Notes: a model not told the origin generated them from the letters alone. A stretch of 64,000 bases of DNA from Metaruminococcus_A sp003150405 (GCA_902489745.1 CABUBB010000003.1:142112-206111); one strand, 5' to 3'; counted from the stretch's first letter, positions 24,747 to 33,690 are shown. Numbers and translations are program-made.

Positions 24747-26132
24747 TTAAAATACAATTCGCTTGGAAATATATTCCTTCAGCTCCGAGACCGGAATGCG
24801 ATCCTGCGCCATGCTGTCACGGTCACGTACAGTAACGCATCCGTCCGCTTCGGTTTCAAAATCGACGGTAATGCAGTAGGGCGTACCAATTTCATCTTGA
24901 CGGCGGTAGCGTTTTCCAATAGAACCGGCTTCGTCGTAATCAATCATAAAATCTTTTGCCAATTCGGCGTAAATTTCCCCTGCCTGCGCAGAAAGTTTTT
25001 TGGAAAGCGGCAGGACACAAGCCTTGTAAGGCGCAAGCGCCGGGTGAAGCCGCAGGACGGTACGGACGTCGTTCTTCGCCTCATCCACAACCTCTTCGTC
25101 ATAGGCGTCGCAGAGGAATGCGAGCGCAACGCGGTCAGCGCCGAGGGACGGCTCAATGACATACGGCACATAGCGTTCACCCGTTTCCGAGTCAAAGTAA
25201 TCAAGCGCTTTTCCGCTGTGTTCAATATGCTGTTTCAGGTCAAAATCAGTGCGGTCGGCAATTCCCCACAATTCACCCCATCCAAACGGGAAAACAAACT
25301 CAATGTCGGTAGTCGCGTTGGAATAGTGAGAAAGCTCCTCCTGCTCATGATCGCGCAGACGGATGTTTTCCTCTTTCATACCAAGCGAAAGCAGCCAGTT
25401 TTTGCAGGCATCCTTCCAATAACGGAACCATTCGAGATCGGTTCCCGGCTTGCAGAAAAATTCAAGCTCCATTTGTTCAAACTCACGGGTGCGGAAGGTG
25501 AAGTTACCCGGGGTAATTTCGTTGCGGAAGGATTTTCCGACCTGCCCGACGCCAAACGGAATCTTTTTACGAGTGGTGCGCTGAACATTTGCAAAGTTGA
25601 CAAAAATCCCCTGTGCCGTTTCCGGACGAAGATAGATTTCATTTTTGGCATCCTCAGTAACGCCCTGAAAGGTTTTAAACATCAGGTTGAATTTGCGGAT
25701 ATCGGTAAAATTCCTGCTGCCGCAGTTCGGGCATTCAATGCCTTTCTCCTTAATAAAATCCATCATCTGCTGATCCGACCAACCGTTCGGCGCAACGCCG
25801 GTCTGAGCTTCGATGAGCTGATCCGCACGATGACGTGTTTTGCAGTCCCTGCAGTCCATCAGCGGATCAGAAAAGCCGCCGACATGACCGGACGCCACCC
25901 AAACCTGCGGATTCATGAGCAAGGCTGCATCCAGCCCCACATTATACGGACACTCCTGAATAAATTTTTTCCACCAGGCGCGTTTGACGTTATTTTTAAA
26001 CTCAACACCCAAAGGGCCGTAATCCCACGTGTTGGAAAGCCCCCCGTAAATCTCGCTGCCCGCGTAAACGAAACCGCGGTTTTTGCAGAGCGAAACGATT
26101 TTATCCATCGTTTTTTCAGTGTTTTTTAACAT
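24747..26132 (-). CDS. glyS: glycyl-tRNA synthetase, homodimeric type
   Basis: 461 residues, the normal length for the alpha2 class IIc enzyme. FVYAGSEIYGGLSNTWDYGPLGVEFKNN is split across the expected N-terminal motif. Class II motif 2 is seen as FRNEITPGNFTFRTREFEQMELEFF, and motif 3 as the SLGADRVALAFL region. The CxxC pair in CRDC and CPNC suggests a zinc site. It charges tRNA-Gly. ATG 26132 follows GGAGG at 6 nt; an upstream 24-codon extension has no site. The leader is only about 75 nt, too short for a T-box. Confidence 0.95.
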   Translation of the reverse strand: MLKNTEKTMDKIVSLCKNRGFVYAGSEIYGGLSNTWDYGPLGVEFKNNVKRAWWKKFIQECPYNVGLDAALLMNPQVWVASGHVGGFSDPLMDCRDCKTRHRADQLIEAQTGVAPNGWSDQQMMDFIKEKGIECPNCGSRNFTDIRKFNLMFKTFQGVTEDAKNEIYLRPETAQGIFVNFANVQRTTRKKIPFGVGQVGKSFRNEITPGNFTFRTREFEQMELEFFCKPGTDLEWFRYWKDACKNWLLSLGMKEENIRLRDHEQEELSHYSNATTDIEFVFPFGWGELWGIADRTDFDLKQHIEHSGKALDYFDSETGERYVPYVIEPSLGADRVALAFLCDAYDEEVVDEAKNDVRTVLRLHPALAPYKACVLPLSKKLSAQAGEIYAELAKDFMIDYDEAGSIGKRYRRQDEIGTPYCITVDFETEADGCVTVRDRDSMAQDRIPVSELKEYISKRIVF

Positions 26133-26215
26133 GACCGGCCTCCGTATCCCATTGGCCTCCACGCCGGCTGCATAGAGATACCAATAGTTTTTAGAATTTA
26201 CCATACATTTATACC

Positions 26216-26244
26216 AGTGTACTGAAAAACAGGCGGTTCGTCAA
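26216..26244 (-). promoter_or_regulatory. promoter of glyS (and possibly rfbADB)
   Basis: On the minus strand, TTGACG (26239-26244), a 17-bp spacer and TACACT (26216-26221). Confidence 0.65.
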
Positions 26245-26454
26245 TGTTTTTGTGTGTGGAAGCCGGTTTGGTGGAAAAAAATTAGAAAAACGGTCAAATT
26301 TGACATTGAATCCCTTTTAAAACTGTTCAAAATGCCGCTTCTTTTTTCGTCATTCTTTTTTTAATATTAAAGTTTTTGAAAAGAGGCTTCAACTGGAAAG
26401 AAAGAATTTTTGCAATTTCAAAAAATAAATCCTGCAAAAAATTAAAATTTACTC
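26245..26454. other. AT-rich divergent intergenic region between glyS and gdhA
   Basis: Rich in A/T tracts, with no frame of protein-like composition. Together with the flanking promoters it is the shared control region of glyS and gdhA. Confidence 0.6.
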
Positions 26455-26483
26455 TTGTCATTCCAGTAAAAATGCGATATAAT
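26455..26483 (+). promoter_or_regulatory. promoter of gdhA
   Basis: TTGTCA, a 17-bp spacer and consensus TATAAT; about 80 bp of leader precede the start codon. Confidence 0.85.
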
Positions 26484-26566
26484 GTGGCTAACAGCTCTGA
26501 AAGTCCTTGCGGCCAATGGGTCGCCGGCAATTCAGATGTGCGTGATTAATAAGGAGGTTTACCCCT

Positions 26567-27898
26567 ATGTCTTATGTGCAAGATGTCTTAAACGACCTGA
26601 TTGCAAGAAATCCCGGCCAGCCGGAGTTTCATCAGGCGGCGACTGAGGTGTTGAATTCGATTGCTCCAGTTGTCGAAAAAAATCCGAAATATCAGGAGGT
26701 CGGTTTGCTGGAGCGTCTGGTTGAGCCGGAGCGGATCATTATGTTCCGCGTGCCATGGGTTGATGACAACGGCAAAGTTCAGGTCAACAAAGGTTACCGC
26801 GTGCAGTTCAACAGTGCCATTGGTCCATACAAGGGCGGCCTGCGGTTCCATCCGTCGGTCAATCTCGGTATTATCAAGTTCCTGGGCTTTGAACAGATTT
26901 TCAAAAACTCCCTGACCGGCCTGCCCATCGGCGGCGGCAAGGGCGGTTCTGACTTTGACCCGAAAGGTAAATCCGACCGCGAAGTCATGGCATTCTGTCA
27001 GAGTTTTATGACCGAGCTGTCCCGCCATATTGGGGCGGATACCGACGTACCGGCTGGCGATATCGGCGTCGGCGCGCGTGAAATCGGCTTCATGTTTGGC
27101 CAGTACAAACGCATCAAGAATTTGTACGAGGGCGTTCTCACCGGCAAAGGCCTGACCTACGGCGGTTCTCTTGTCCGTACCGAAGCAACCGGCTACGGCT
27201 TGATTTACCTCACACAGGAGATGCTCAAGGACCACGGTATTGACATCGCTGGTAAAACGGCGATCGTTTCCGGTTCCGGCAATGTGGCAATTTACGCGAC
27301 CCAGAAGCTCCAGCAGCTCGGTGCAAAGGTTGTTGCGATGAGCGATTCCAACGGCTTCATCTACGATGCAGACGGTATTGATCTCGCTGCGATGAAAGAG
27401 ATCAAAGAAGTGAAACGCGGACGTGTGAAAGATTACCTTGCGTACCGTCCGAACGCAAAATATACCGAAGGCAAGGGCATTTGGAATATCAAATGCGATC
27501 TCGCGTTCCCCTGCGCGACCCAGAACGAATTAAATGAGGACGACGCGAAAACCCTGGTTGCCAACGGTGTTGTCGCAGTGGCGGAAGGCGCAAACATGCC
27601 GTCTACTATTGAAGCAACCAATGTATTCCTTGACAGCAAAATCCTTTTTGCTCCAGGTAAGGCTGCTAACGCCGGCGGTGTTGCAACCTCTGCGCTTGAG
27701 ATGAGCCAGAATAGCCTGCGTTTGAGCTGGACTGCGGAAGAGGTTGACGAACGTCTCAAAAATATCATGATCAATATTTACCGCAACATGTCTGCCGCTG
27801 CCAAAGAGTTTGACGCGGAAGATAACTTTGTAGTCGGCGCAAACATTGCCGGCTTCAAGAAGGTTGCCGACACCATGCTGGCACAGGGAATTATCTAA
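26567..27898 (+). CDS. gdhA: glutamate dehydrogenase (NADP-type, hexameric)
   Basis: 443 residues. GGLRFHPSVN, the catalytic-lysine segment LPIGGGKGGSDFDPKGKSD, and the nucleotide fold VSGSGNVAIYATQKL are those of the ~450-residue bacterial GdhA. EGANMPSTIEAT completes the active site. It interconverts 2-oxoglutarate plus ammonium and glutamate, the main ammonium-assimilation route in many Clostridia. The ATG follows AAGGAGG. Own promoter and terminator, so monocistronic. Confidence 0.96.
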   Translation: MSYVQDVLNDLIARNPGQPEFHQAATEVLNSIAPVVEKNPKYQEVGLLERLVEPERIIMFRVPWVDDNGKVQVNKGYRVQFNSAIGPYKGGLRFHPSVNLGIIKFLGFEQIFKNSLTGLPIGGGKGGSDFDPKGKSDREVMAFCQSFMTELSRHIGADTDVPAGDIGVGAREIGFMFGQYKRIKNLYEGVLTGKGLTYGGSLVRTEATGYGLIYLTQEMLKDHGIDIAGKTAIVSGSGNVAIYATQKLQQLGAKVVAMSDSNGFIYDADGIDLAAMKEIKEVKRGRVKDYLAYRPNAKYTEGKGIWNIKCDLAFPCATQNELNEDDAKTLVANGVVAVAEGANMPSTIEATNVFLDSKILFAPGKAANAGGVATSALEMSQNSLRLSWTAEEVDERLKNIMINIYRNMSAAAKEFDAEDNFVVGANIAGFKKVADTMLAQGII

Positions 27899-27927
27899 CC
27901 GCTCTGCATTTTTTGATTAAAAGAAAA

Positions 27928-27953
27928 AGTCCTGTTATTACAGGGCTTTTTTT
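27928..27953 (+). terminator. terminator of gdhA
   Basis: 8-bp stem AGTCCTGT/ACAGGGCT (one wobble), loop TATT, seven-T tail. Confidence 0.88.
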
Positions 27954-27954
27954 G

Positions 27955-27983
27955 TTGTAATGAAACCGCTTTTCCGGTATACT
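27955..27983 (+). promoter_or_regulatory. promoter of the isolated GT2 gene
   Basis: TTGTAA (27955-27960), a 17-bp spacer and TATACT (27978-27983). The -10 box lies inside the left arm of a perfect inverted repeat. Confidence 0.65.
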
Positions 27984-28014
27984 AGAAAACATAACACATG
28001 TTTTCTAGTATACC
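27976..28014. repeat. perfect 17-bp inverted repeat over promoter/5' leader
   Basis: Left arm GGTATACTAGAAAACAT (27976-27992), spacer AACAC, right arm the exact reverse complement (27998-28014). It covers the -10 box and the predicted transcription start, and ends 19 bp before the GT2 start codon. It is either a high-affinity operator or a 5'-end hairpin. Confidence 0.9.
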
Positions 28015-28033
28015 AAAAGAAAGGGGTTCTGGC

Positions 28034-29224
28034 ATGCACGCAGCAGATTGCCCGCTAGTCAGCATTGTCACAACAACATACAACCGCGCCGATTGTTTAA
28101 AAAACACCATACAAAGTGTCCTGGATCAAACCTACCAAAATTGGGAACTCATTGTGGTAGACGACGGTTCAACCGACAATACCAAAGCTGTTGTTTCCTC
28201 ATTTGGTGATAAGCGAATTCACTATCACCGTTTGGAACAAAACAGTCATATCTGCCGAGCCGCAAATATTGGGCTTTCACTGGCAGCCAGCGACCTGATT
28301 GCGCGTCTGGATCACGACGACCTTTGGAAGCCCGAAAAGCTGGAAAAACAGGTCGCTTATATGGTCGCCCATCCCGAATGCGGAGCCTGCTTCACACGAA
28401 CCTCTTTTTTTGGCCCGGAATACGCGGCGCCTCCTATGTCGGGGGACTTGTTCAAAGCAGAAAACCAGTCACAGGAGGACTGGCTCCGCGAACTGTATTT
28501 TCACCGCAACCATTTCTGTCATTCCTCCTCCCTTTATCGGAAAAGCCTGTTGGATCACGGATATGATCTCGCCCTTTCAATTCTGCATGATTACGACATG
28601 TGGGTGCGAATTTTAAAAAAGGCGCCTATCCATATTTTGGAAGAGCCTCTTACCCTTTATTTTTGGGATAACAAAAACAATGTTTCATCTGAAACCGATG
28701 AACACACAGAACGACTGTACTATGAAACTTCCTATATACGTATCCACTTTTTCGATCATATGAATGACGCTCTTTTCCGTAAAACCTTTCAGCCGTATTT
28801 CCAAAATCCGGATTCAAGTACACCGCAGGAATTGGCCGTGGAAAAAGCGTTTTTGCTGTTTTTAAAGCCGGATGGAAACTACCTTCCCCACCGGATAGCC
28901 GGTGCAGAACAGATTGCACAGCTTCTAAATCAGGAAGATACCCATGCGCTGTTGGAAACGCGGTACCATTTTAATCAAATGGACTTTTATAAACAAACGC
29001 AAACACCATTTTGGGGGACGCCGTTTCACGTGGCCAAAACAATGGAACAGTTAAAAACAGACCTGGGTGAATTCCAGCAGCAAAACGCTGAATTAAGCCG
29101 GCGGCTGCAAGAAGAGGCTACAAAAGCCGTCCTATTCAAAGCCCAATTCGAGGCGATTACCTCCTCTACCTGTTGGAAAATTACGCTTCCATTGCGTAAG
29201 CTGCTTAATTTATTTCGCAGGTAA
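28034..29224 (+). CDS. GT2 glycosyltransferase with C-terminal coiled coil
   Basis: 396 residues. The catalytic GT-A domain (1-~260) shows LVSIVTTTYNRADCL, VVDDGSTDNT, RLDHDDLW and HDYDMWVRI. The rest is a helical region with a Gln/Glu-rich coiled-coil segment (~355-385), ending in a basic amphipathic tail that may attach to the membrane. The start at 28034 has AAAGGGG at 7 nt. It is transcribed alone and away from the rhamnose locus, under a promoter with a large inverted repeat, so it may be regulated separately from it. Confidence 0.82.
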   Translation: MHAADCPLVSIVTTTYNRADCLKNTIQSVLDQTYQNWELIVVDDGSTDNTKAVVSSFGDKRIHYHRLEQNSHICRAANIGLSLAASDLIARLDHDDLWKPEKLEKQVAYMVAHPECGACFTRTSFFGPEYAAPPMSGDLFKAENQSQEDWLRELYFHRNHFCHSSSLYRKSLLDHGYDLALSILHDYDMWVRILKKAPIHILEEPLTLYFWDNKNNVSSETDEHTERLYYETSYIRIHFFDHMNDALFRKTFQPYFQNPDSSTPQELAVEKAFLLFLKPDGNYLPHRIAGAEQIAQLLNQEDTHALLETRYHFNQMDFYKQTQTPFWGTPFHVAKTMEQLKTDLGEFQQQNAELSRRLQEEATKAVLFKAQFEAITSSTCWKITLPLRKLLNLFRR

Positions 29225-29267
29225 AAAATTGGCATTACAGCAAAGTTTGTGTTTTTTTTAAAAAGTA

Positions 29268-29296
29268 TTGACAAGCTGCTTTCATCGGAGTATAAT
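29268..29296 (+). promoter_or_regulatory. promoter of tRNA-Pro
   Basis: Full consensus: TTGACA, 17-bp spacer, TATAAT; the tRNA begins 14 bp later. Confidence 0.93.
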
Positions 29297-29310
29297 ATTT
29301 TTTGTAACTC

Positions 29311-29387
29311 CGAGGTGTGGCTCAGTTTGGTAGAGCGCTGCGTTCGGGACGCAGAGGCCGCAGGTTCAAGTCCTGTCACCTCGACCA
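29311..29387 (+). tRNA. tRNA-Pro (anticodon CGG)
   Basis: The acceptor stem CGAGGTG pairs with CACCTCG. The D arm contains GCTCAGTTTGGTAGAGC, the anticodon stem CTGCG/CGCAG encloses TTCGGGA with anticodon CGG, and the T arm is GCAGG-TTCAAGT-CCTGT. The 3' CCA is encoded. All four stems pair. Confidence 0.96.
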
Positions 29388-29391
29388 AGTA

Positions 29392-29424
29392 AAGTCTGGA
29401 GCCAGTTGTGTTCCGGACTTTTTT
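29392..29424 (+). terminator. terminator of tRNA-Pro
   Basis: 9-bp stem AAGTCTGGA/TCCGGACTT (one wobble) with six-T tail, directly after the tRNA. Confidence 0.88.
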
Positions 29425-29478
29425 ATGACTTAAATGCCCATGTTTTAGCAGATATTTTATATCGACATTCTCAGTGTA

Positions 29479-29520
29479 ACGCTGAATCCAATTTGTTTTG
29501 GGTTCAGCGTCATTTTTTAT
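29479..29520 (+). terminator. second terminator-like hairpin downstream of the tRNA
   Basis: Stem ACGCTGAATCC (29479-29489) / GGGTTCAGCGT (29500-29510), then CATTTTTTAT. No plus-strand gene lies between it and the tRNA terminator, so it is either a backup terminator or ends an unrecognised small transcript. Confidence 0.65.
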
Positions 29521-29938
29521 TTTTGACACACGTCATCACATTTATTTGCAAAACAAAATCCGAATGCTTATAGAAATCCTATTTCTCGTATGATGTGCAC
29601 CAGCACGCTTTCCGTAAATAGAACGGATGGCTGTACAAATCAATATCTTCTCTCATACCGGAACAAGCGGCGCTTGTCCTATGTCTATTCGTTTGTTTTA
29701 TTGAAGTGCTCCATGTTTTTGCAGCATTTGCTGTCTTTTCTGCCTGCGGCTATAAACGAGACAGGGGAATACGGCCTGTGTTCTTATAAAGCCAGACGGC
29801 CCCAGCCCAAATTTATGTTCGACAGTGATGTCAAACAACATTCCCAGCAGGGCAAGGTAACTGGACCTGTGTTAAGCTGGAGGCGTATATCACGCACTTT
29901 GTTGGACCGTCCGTCCAACGCATGGTTGTGTCCTTCGG
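29521..29938. other. gene-free stretch
   Basis: About 420 bp. A plus-strand frame from 29590 to 30030 has no ribosome site or recognisable domain and runs into the convergent MFS gene, so it is not called. A short inverted repeat GTTGGAC-N5-GTCCAAC lies near 29902-29920. Nothing else is recognisable. Confidence 0.45.
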
Positions 29939-29980
29939 CAAAGCAAAGTCCTCTTTGTATACAAAGAGGACTTTGCTTTG
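29939..29980. repeat. perfect 42-bp palindrome
   Basis: CAAAGCAAAGTCCTCTTTG, TATA, then the exact reverse complement. It starts 4 bp beyond the stop codon of the minus-strand MFS gene. As RNA it would form a 19-bp hairpin with a 4-nt loop, but the T-tail is weak on both strands. Confidence 0.9.
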
Positions 29981-29983
29981 ATT

Positions 29984-31183
29984 TTAATATGCACTACTCT
30001 GTTTTTTGGTTCTCAGCTTTTTACAGATAAACAGTCCAAGCAGCAAAAGCGCCGGAAAAACAATCGCGGCCAAAATCCCGATTCTAAGGTTATCATCGAA
30101 ACAGCTTGATACGACCCCAGCAAGGGTTGGGCCACCGGAACATCCTAAATCGCCGGCCAAAGCCAGCAGTGCAAACATTGCCGTACCGCCGCCCCGAATG
30201 GAGGCCGCCGCTTTGCTAAAGGTTCCCGGCCACATAATTCCAACGGACAATCCACAAACCGCACAGCCCACCAAGCCGACTGCCGGAATTGGAACAAACG
30301 ATATACACAAATAGGACAGAATACACAAAATGGCGCTGTAAACCATAAAGCGGTCCAGGTTAATTTTTTCACCATATTTTCCATAATACGCCCTTGACGC
30401 GCCCATTAAAGCGGCAAACGCCATTGGGCCAGCCAAATCGCCAACGGCCTTATCAACGCCAAGACCATTCTCCGCAAAGGTGGAAGCCCACTGACTGACC
30501 GCCTGTTCACTTGCCCCTGCGCTCATCATCATCAACAGCAGAACCCAAAAGATCTTTTGTGAAAACAATTCCTTCAGGGTAAGGCCCTTACTCCCCTCTT
30601 CATTCAACGAGGCAATCGGTGCTTTCATAAAAGCAGCTCCATTGAAGATGGGAATGATCGCCCAAACCAAGGCCAGTATCTTCCAGTTCTGAATGCCGAA
30701 TACCCAGAAGAAAACCGTAGAAATCAACACAACTCCAACATGCCCCCAGCAATAAAAGGAGTGGAGAAGGCTCATTGCCTTTTCTTTGTTGTCGGTTGGA
30801 CACGCCTCCATAATGGGGCTGATCAGCACCTCAATTAAGCCGCCGCCAACTGCATAAACCACAACCGCAATCAGCAGGCCAATAAAGGCGTCGCTGAACA
30901 AATCGGGCAGTACCGTCAATAAAATCAATCCAGCCGCCGAACAAATATGTGCAAGGATAATTGAGGCGCGGTACCCAATTTTGTCAATGAACCCGGCTGA
31001 CAGCAAGTCCACCAAAAGCTGTATTACAAAGTTAATGGTAATCAGCATGGTGATTTTGGAAAGAGGAATTTGATAACTGCTTTGAAAGGTGATAAACAGC
31101 AACGGTACAAAGTTATTTACAATCGCCTGAACAATATACCCAACAAAGCAGGCATTCATTGTTTTTTTATAGCTGCCGTTCAT
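29984..31183 (-). CDS. MFS transporter
   Basis: 399 residues with about twelve hydrophobic helices in two groups of six and a charged central loop (EEGSKGLTLKELFSQK). It resembles the fucose-permease/sugar-transporter branch of the major facilitator superfamily. The substrate is not evident. ATG 31183 is used, with AAAGGAG at 11 nt; a methionine eight codons upstream lacks a site. It diverges from an AraC-type regulator with about 120 bp between start codons, so the regulator probably controls it. Confidence 0.85.
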   Translation of the reverse strand: MNGSYKKTMNACFVGYIVQAIVNNFVPLLFITFQSSYQIPLSKITMLITINFVIQLLVDLLSAGFIDKIGYRASIILAHICSAAGLILLTVLPDLFSDAFIGLLIAVVVYAVGGGLIEVLISPIMEACPTDNKEKAMSLLHSFYCWGHVGVVLISTVFFWVFGIQNWKILALVWAIIPIFNGAAFMKAPIASLNEEGSKGLTLKELFSQKIFWVLLLMMMSAGASEQAVSQWASTFAENGLGVDKAVGDLAGPMAFAALMGASRAYYGKYGEKINLDRFMVYSAILCILSYLCISFVPIPAVGLVGCAVCGLSVGIMWPGTFSKAAASIRGGGTAMFALLALAGDLGCSGGPTLAGVVSSCFDDNLRIGILAAIVFPALLLLGLFICKKLRTKKQSSAY

Positions 31184-31246
31184 AGAAAAGCCCGCTCCTT
31201 TCAACATTACTATTTGTCATTATATCATTTTCCTCTATCTTATTCC

Positions 31247-31276
31247 TTGTGATTTATCGCCATTTTATGTTATAAT
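31247..31276 (+). promoter_or_regulatory. promoter of the second AraC gene
   Basis: TTGTGA, 18-bp spacer and TATAAT, 29 bp before the start codon. Confidence 0.7.
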
Positions 31277-31305
31277 ATCGCCAAAAGCGGCAGGAGAACG
31301 GCGCT

Positions 31306-32190
31306 ATGCAGATCACTGAAATTAAAACGGACGATACACTGCGGGAACTTCGCCCACACGGACGGCCGGATTTTCCATTTGAATATTATTACGATGATAT
31401 AAAGGGGTTTGACAAACAATATGTCGAGTGGCACTGGCACAATGAATTTGAATTCATAACCGTTGACACAGGACCGGTGGACTGTTCCATTGGCAACGAG
31501 CGAATCCGCCTGGCTGCGGGAGAAGGAATGTTCATTAACAGCGGGGTCTTTCACAAATTTGAATCCCCCTTGCGGGGAACGGCTCCCAACATTCTTTTTG
31601 CGCCCGATTTTTTCGCTTCTAAAGATTCCGCTGTGTACCAAAACTACATAGCACCTGTGCTCTCGTCCAACTGCCGTTTCATTGCTTTTCAGCGGCGAAA
31701 TGTTTGGGAGTCGCAAATTTTAGAGCAGCTTAACCGGATTTATCGGGCGGCACAGTCCAGTGACAGACTCAAGGAACTTCGCATCCAAGCGCTTGTCTGC
31801 GAATTATGGCGCCTGTTTTATGAAGCTGCACATGAGCATTTTTCCACTGTAAAGACCAGCCAAAGCACACTGTTGCAGTCGCGCCTTCAGCTTATGATTC
31901 AATTTATCGGAAACAACTATAAGGAAAAAATCAAGCTGGATGACATTGCACACGCAGCCAATATCAGCAAAAGCGAGGCTCTCCGCTGTTTTCATACCGG
32001 CGTTCAGACAACGCCGGTATGCTACCTCATTGCGCACCGGTTAAACCGTGCGCGGGAGCTGTTGCTGACGACCGACGATACCATTGCTAACATTTCCGCC
32101 GAGGTTGGATTTGACAGCGGCAGCTACTTTACCCACACCTTTACCAAAACATTTGGCATTACCCCAAAAGCATTTCGGAACCGGGACTGA
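31306..32190 (+). CDS. AraC-family transcriptional regulator
   Basis: 294 residues. The N-terminal cupin sensor contains EWHWHNEFEF and a LAAGEGMFINSGVFHKF segment, typical of sugar-responsive AraC proteins. The C-terminal double helix-turn-helix has IKLDDIAHAANISKSEALRCF and IANISAEVGFDSGSYFTHTF, ending GITPKAFR. The ATG follows AGGAG at 9 nt. Divergent from the MFS gene, its likely target. Confidence 0.88.
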   Translation: MQITEIKTDDTLRELRPHGRPDFPFEYYYDDIKGFDKQYVEWHWHNEFEFITVDTGPVDCSIGNERIRLAAGEGMFINSGVFHKFESPLRGTAPNILFAPDFFASKDSAVYQNYIAPVLSSNCRFIAFQRRNVWESQILEQLNRIYRAAQSSDRLKELRIQALVCELWRLFYEAAHEHFSTVKTSQSTLLQSRLQLMIQFIGNNYKEKIKLDDIAHAANISKSEALRCFHTGVQTTPVCYLIAHRLNRARELLLTTDDTIANISAEVGFDSGSYFTHTFTKTFGITPKAFRNRD

Positions 32191-32230
32191 TGCAGGAAAC
32201 ATTCAAACTTTTTCCCATACAAATAAAAGG

Positions 32231-32263
32231 CCCCGGTATATGTGCCCTATATACCGGGGTCTT
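32231..32263. terminator. bidirectional terminator
   Basis: Perfect 11-bp stem CCCCGGTATAT/ATATACCGGGG with a 7-nt loop, flanked by T-rich sequence in both directions. It ends the AraC gene and overlaps the last codons of the hcp remnant. Confidence 0.85.
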
Positions 32264-33690
32264 TATCCATATCCTGTTCTGGAGCAGTGATGGGCTGTAA
32301 TCCATAAGTGTCAACCAATACTTTTACGACACTTTCCGAGAGAAAAGCCGGAAGAGTTGGTCCTAGATACATATTTTTGATGCCCAGTGAAAGCAGTGTC
32401 AACAAAATACAAACTGCTTTTTGTTCATACCAAGAAAGCACCAGCGTCAACGGCAGATCGTTGACGCTGCACTCAAATGCATTCGCAAGTGCCACTTTAA
32501 TTGCGCTGTATGCATCGCTACACTGCCTCATATCCAGAATATGCGACAGACCGCCGATTTCGCCTAAATCCAGATCGTTAAAGCGGTATTTTCCGCAGGC
32601 AAGGGTTAAAACCAGCGTATCCATTGGGGTTTGTTTAACAAATTCCGTATAGTAATTTCGGCCCGGATGAGCGCCGTCACAGCCGCCGACTAGGAATATA
32701 TGCTTAATATTCCCCTTCTTAATGGCGGAAATCACTTTATCCCATTGGCCAATACCGTGCCGTGTGCAAAACTGGTGGTCAGCATATGCCCACCATTGAT
32801 GCCGCTCATGCTTCGGTCGTGCTTATATCCGCCTAACGCAAGGGCCTGCTCAATTAGCGGCGTAAAATCCTTATTCCCCTTTTCGTCCGCTGCAATATGG
32901 GCCAGCCCATCATAGCCTACAGCCGAGGTGGTATAAACCCGGTCCTGATAACTGGGCCGCTGCGGCATTAAACAATTAGTGGTAAACAGGACGGGGACGG
33001 GAATATCTTCAAACTCTTTCTGCTGGCTTTGCCGTGCGATTCCAAAGTTGCCGGCAAGATGGGGGTATTTTTTCAGTTCCGGATACCCATGTGCCGGAAG
33101 CATTTCGCTGTGGGTATAAACACGAATCTCCTTGCCCTTGGTTTGCTTCAACAACTGCGCCAGATCCTTTAAATCGTGACCGGATACTACAATAAAGGCC
33201 CGGCCTTAATATCGGTATTCACCCGGGTTGGCACAGGCGTCCCAAAGGTTTCCGTATTGGCTCGGTCAAGCATGGCCATACATTTTAAATTAACCTGACC
33301 AAATTCTATGATGAGGGCCAGCCATTCCTCCACTGTATGCTCCGCGTTGATTGCACAAAGCGGTCAATAAAACGCCGGATAGAATTATTGGCGTCTGCCG
33401 TGTAAAGCCCCTTATCATCAGTTTTTTCCCAAGGTCCGTTAAATATTTGTCCTGCTTTCAAAAGACTTGATATTGTTTTCTGACAGTGTAGTAAACAAAC
33501 CGTCTATCAAAAGTCGATCGGCTGTTTTGGTTCGGCGTTCATTCTTTACAGCGGTTTCCGCCAGACAAATCAGTTCACAGACCAAATCATCCTGTAGATT
33601 AGCAGTTTCCGGCTGCTTGCCGCAACATTAGTACCGAATCTTTTTAAAACAACTGGCCTGGTCTTTTACGCAGCAATATGCTATACTTAT
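32247..33690 (-). pseudogene. hcp: hybrid-cluster protein (hydroxylamine reductase) pseudogene
   Basis: Read 5' to 3' on the minus strand, successive frames give in order: CGKQPETANLQDDL (near the N-terminal Cys cluster), LLIDGLFTTLSENN, GQVNLKCMAMLDRANTETFG, VVSGHDLKDLAQLLKQTKG, EMLPAHGYPELKKYPHLAGN, LFTTNCLMP, then FLVGGCDGAHPGRNYY, LTLACGKYRFNDLDLG and a normal C-terminus. These are Hcp landmarks in the right order. The frame is broken near 33620-33640, near 33440 (in-frame stop), around 33355, near 33203 and near 32733. The span is shorter than an intact ~540-codon gene, so part is also deleted. It once encoded a 4Fe-2O-2S enzyme of nitrosative-stress defence and is now non-functional. 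Confidence 0.88.
33679..33687 (+). promoter_or_regulatory. extended -10 element of the nucleotidyltransferase gene
   Basis: TGC-TATACT about 50 bp before the start codon; no good -35. Confidence 0.4.

Noticed and set aside
24897..26129. 410-codon plus-strand frame opposite glyS
   Set aside because: Antisense shadow; glyS on the other strand has all class II motifs.
26133..26244. T-box riboswitch in front of glyS
   Set aside because: Leader from the predicted start is only about 75 nt and lacks the T-box sequence and a terminator.
26588..27235. Long minus-strand frame opposite gdhA
   Set aside because: Antisense shadow of a strongly conserved gene; no ribosome site.
27976..28014. Invertible promoter at the GT2 gene
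   Set aside because: The inverted repeats are separated by only 5 bp, so inversion would change nothing; no recombinase gene is near.
29026..29529. 167-codon minus-strand frame across the tRNA-Pro gene
   Set aside because: Its centre is the antisense translation of the tRNA (VEVTGLEPAASASRTQ), a well-known false protein; the rest is antisense to the GT2 gene.
29590..30030. 146-codon plus-strand frame
   Set aside because: No ribosome site, no protein-like composition, and its end runs antisense into the MFS gene through the 42-bp palindrome.
32247..33154. Two separate intact genes
   Set aside because: Both frames are consecutive pieces of one Hcp protein joined by a frameshift, with further pieces upstream.
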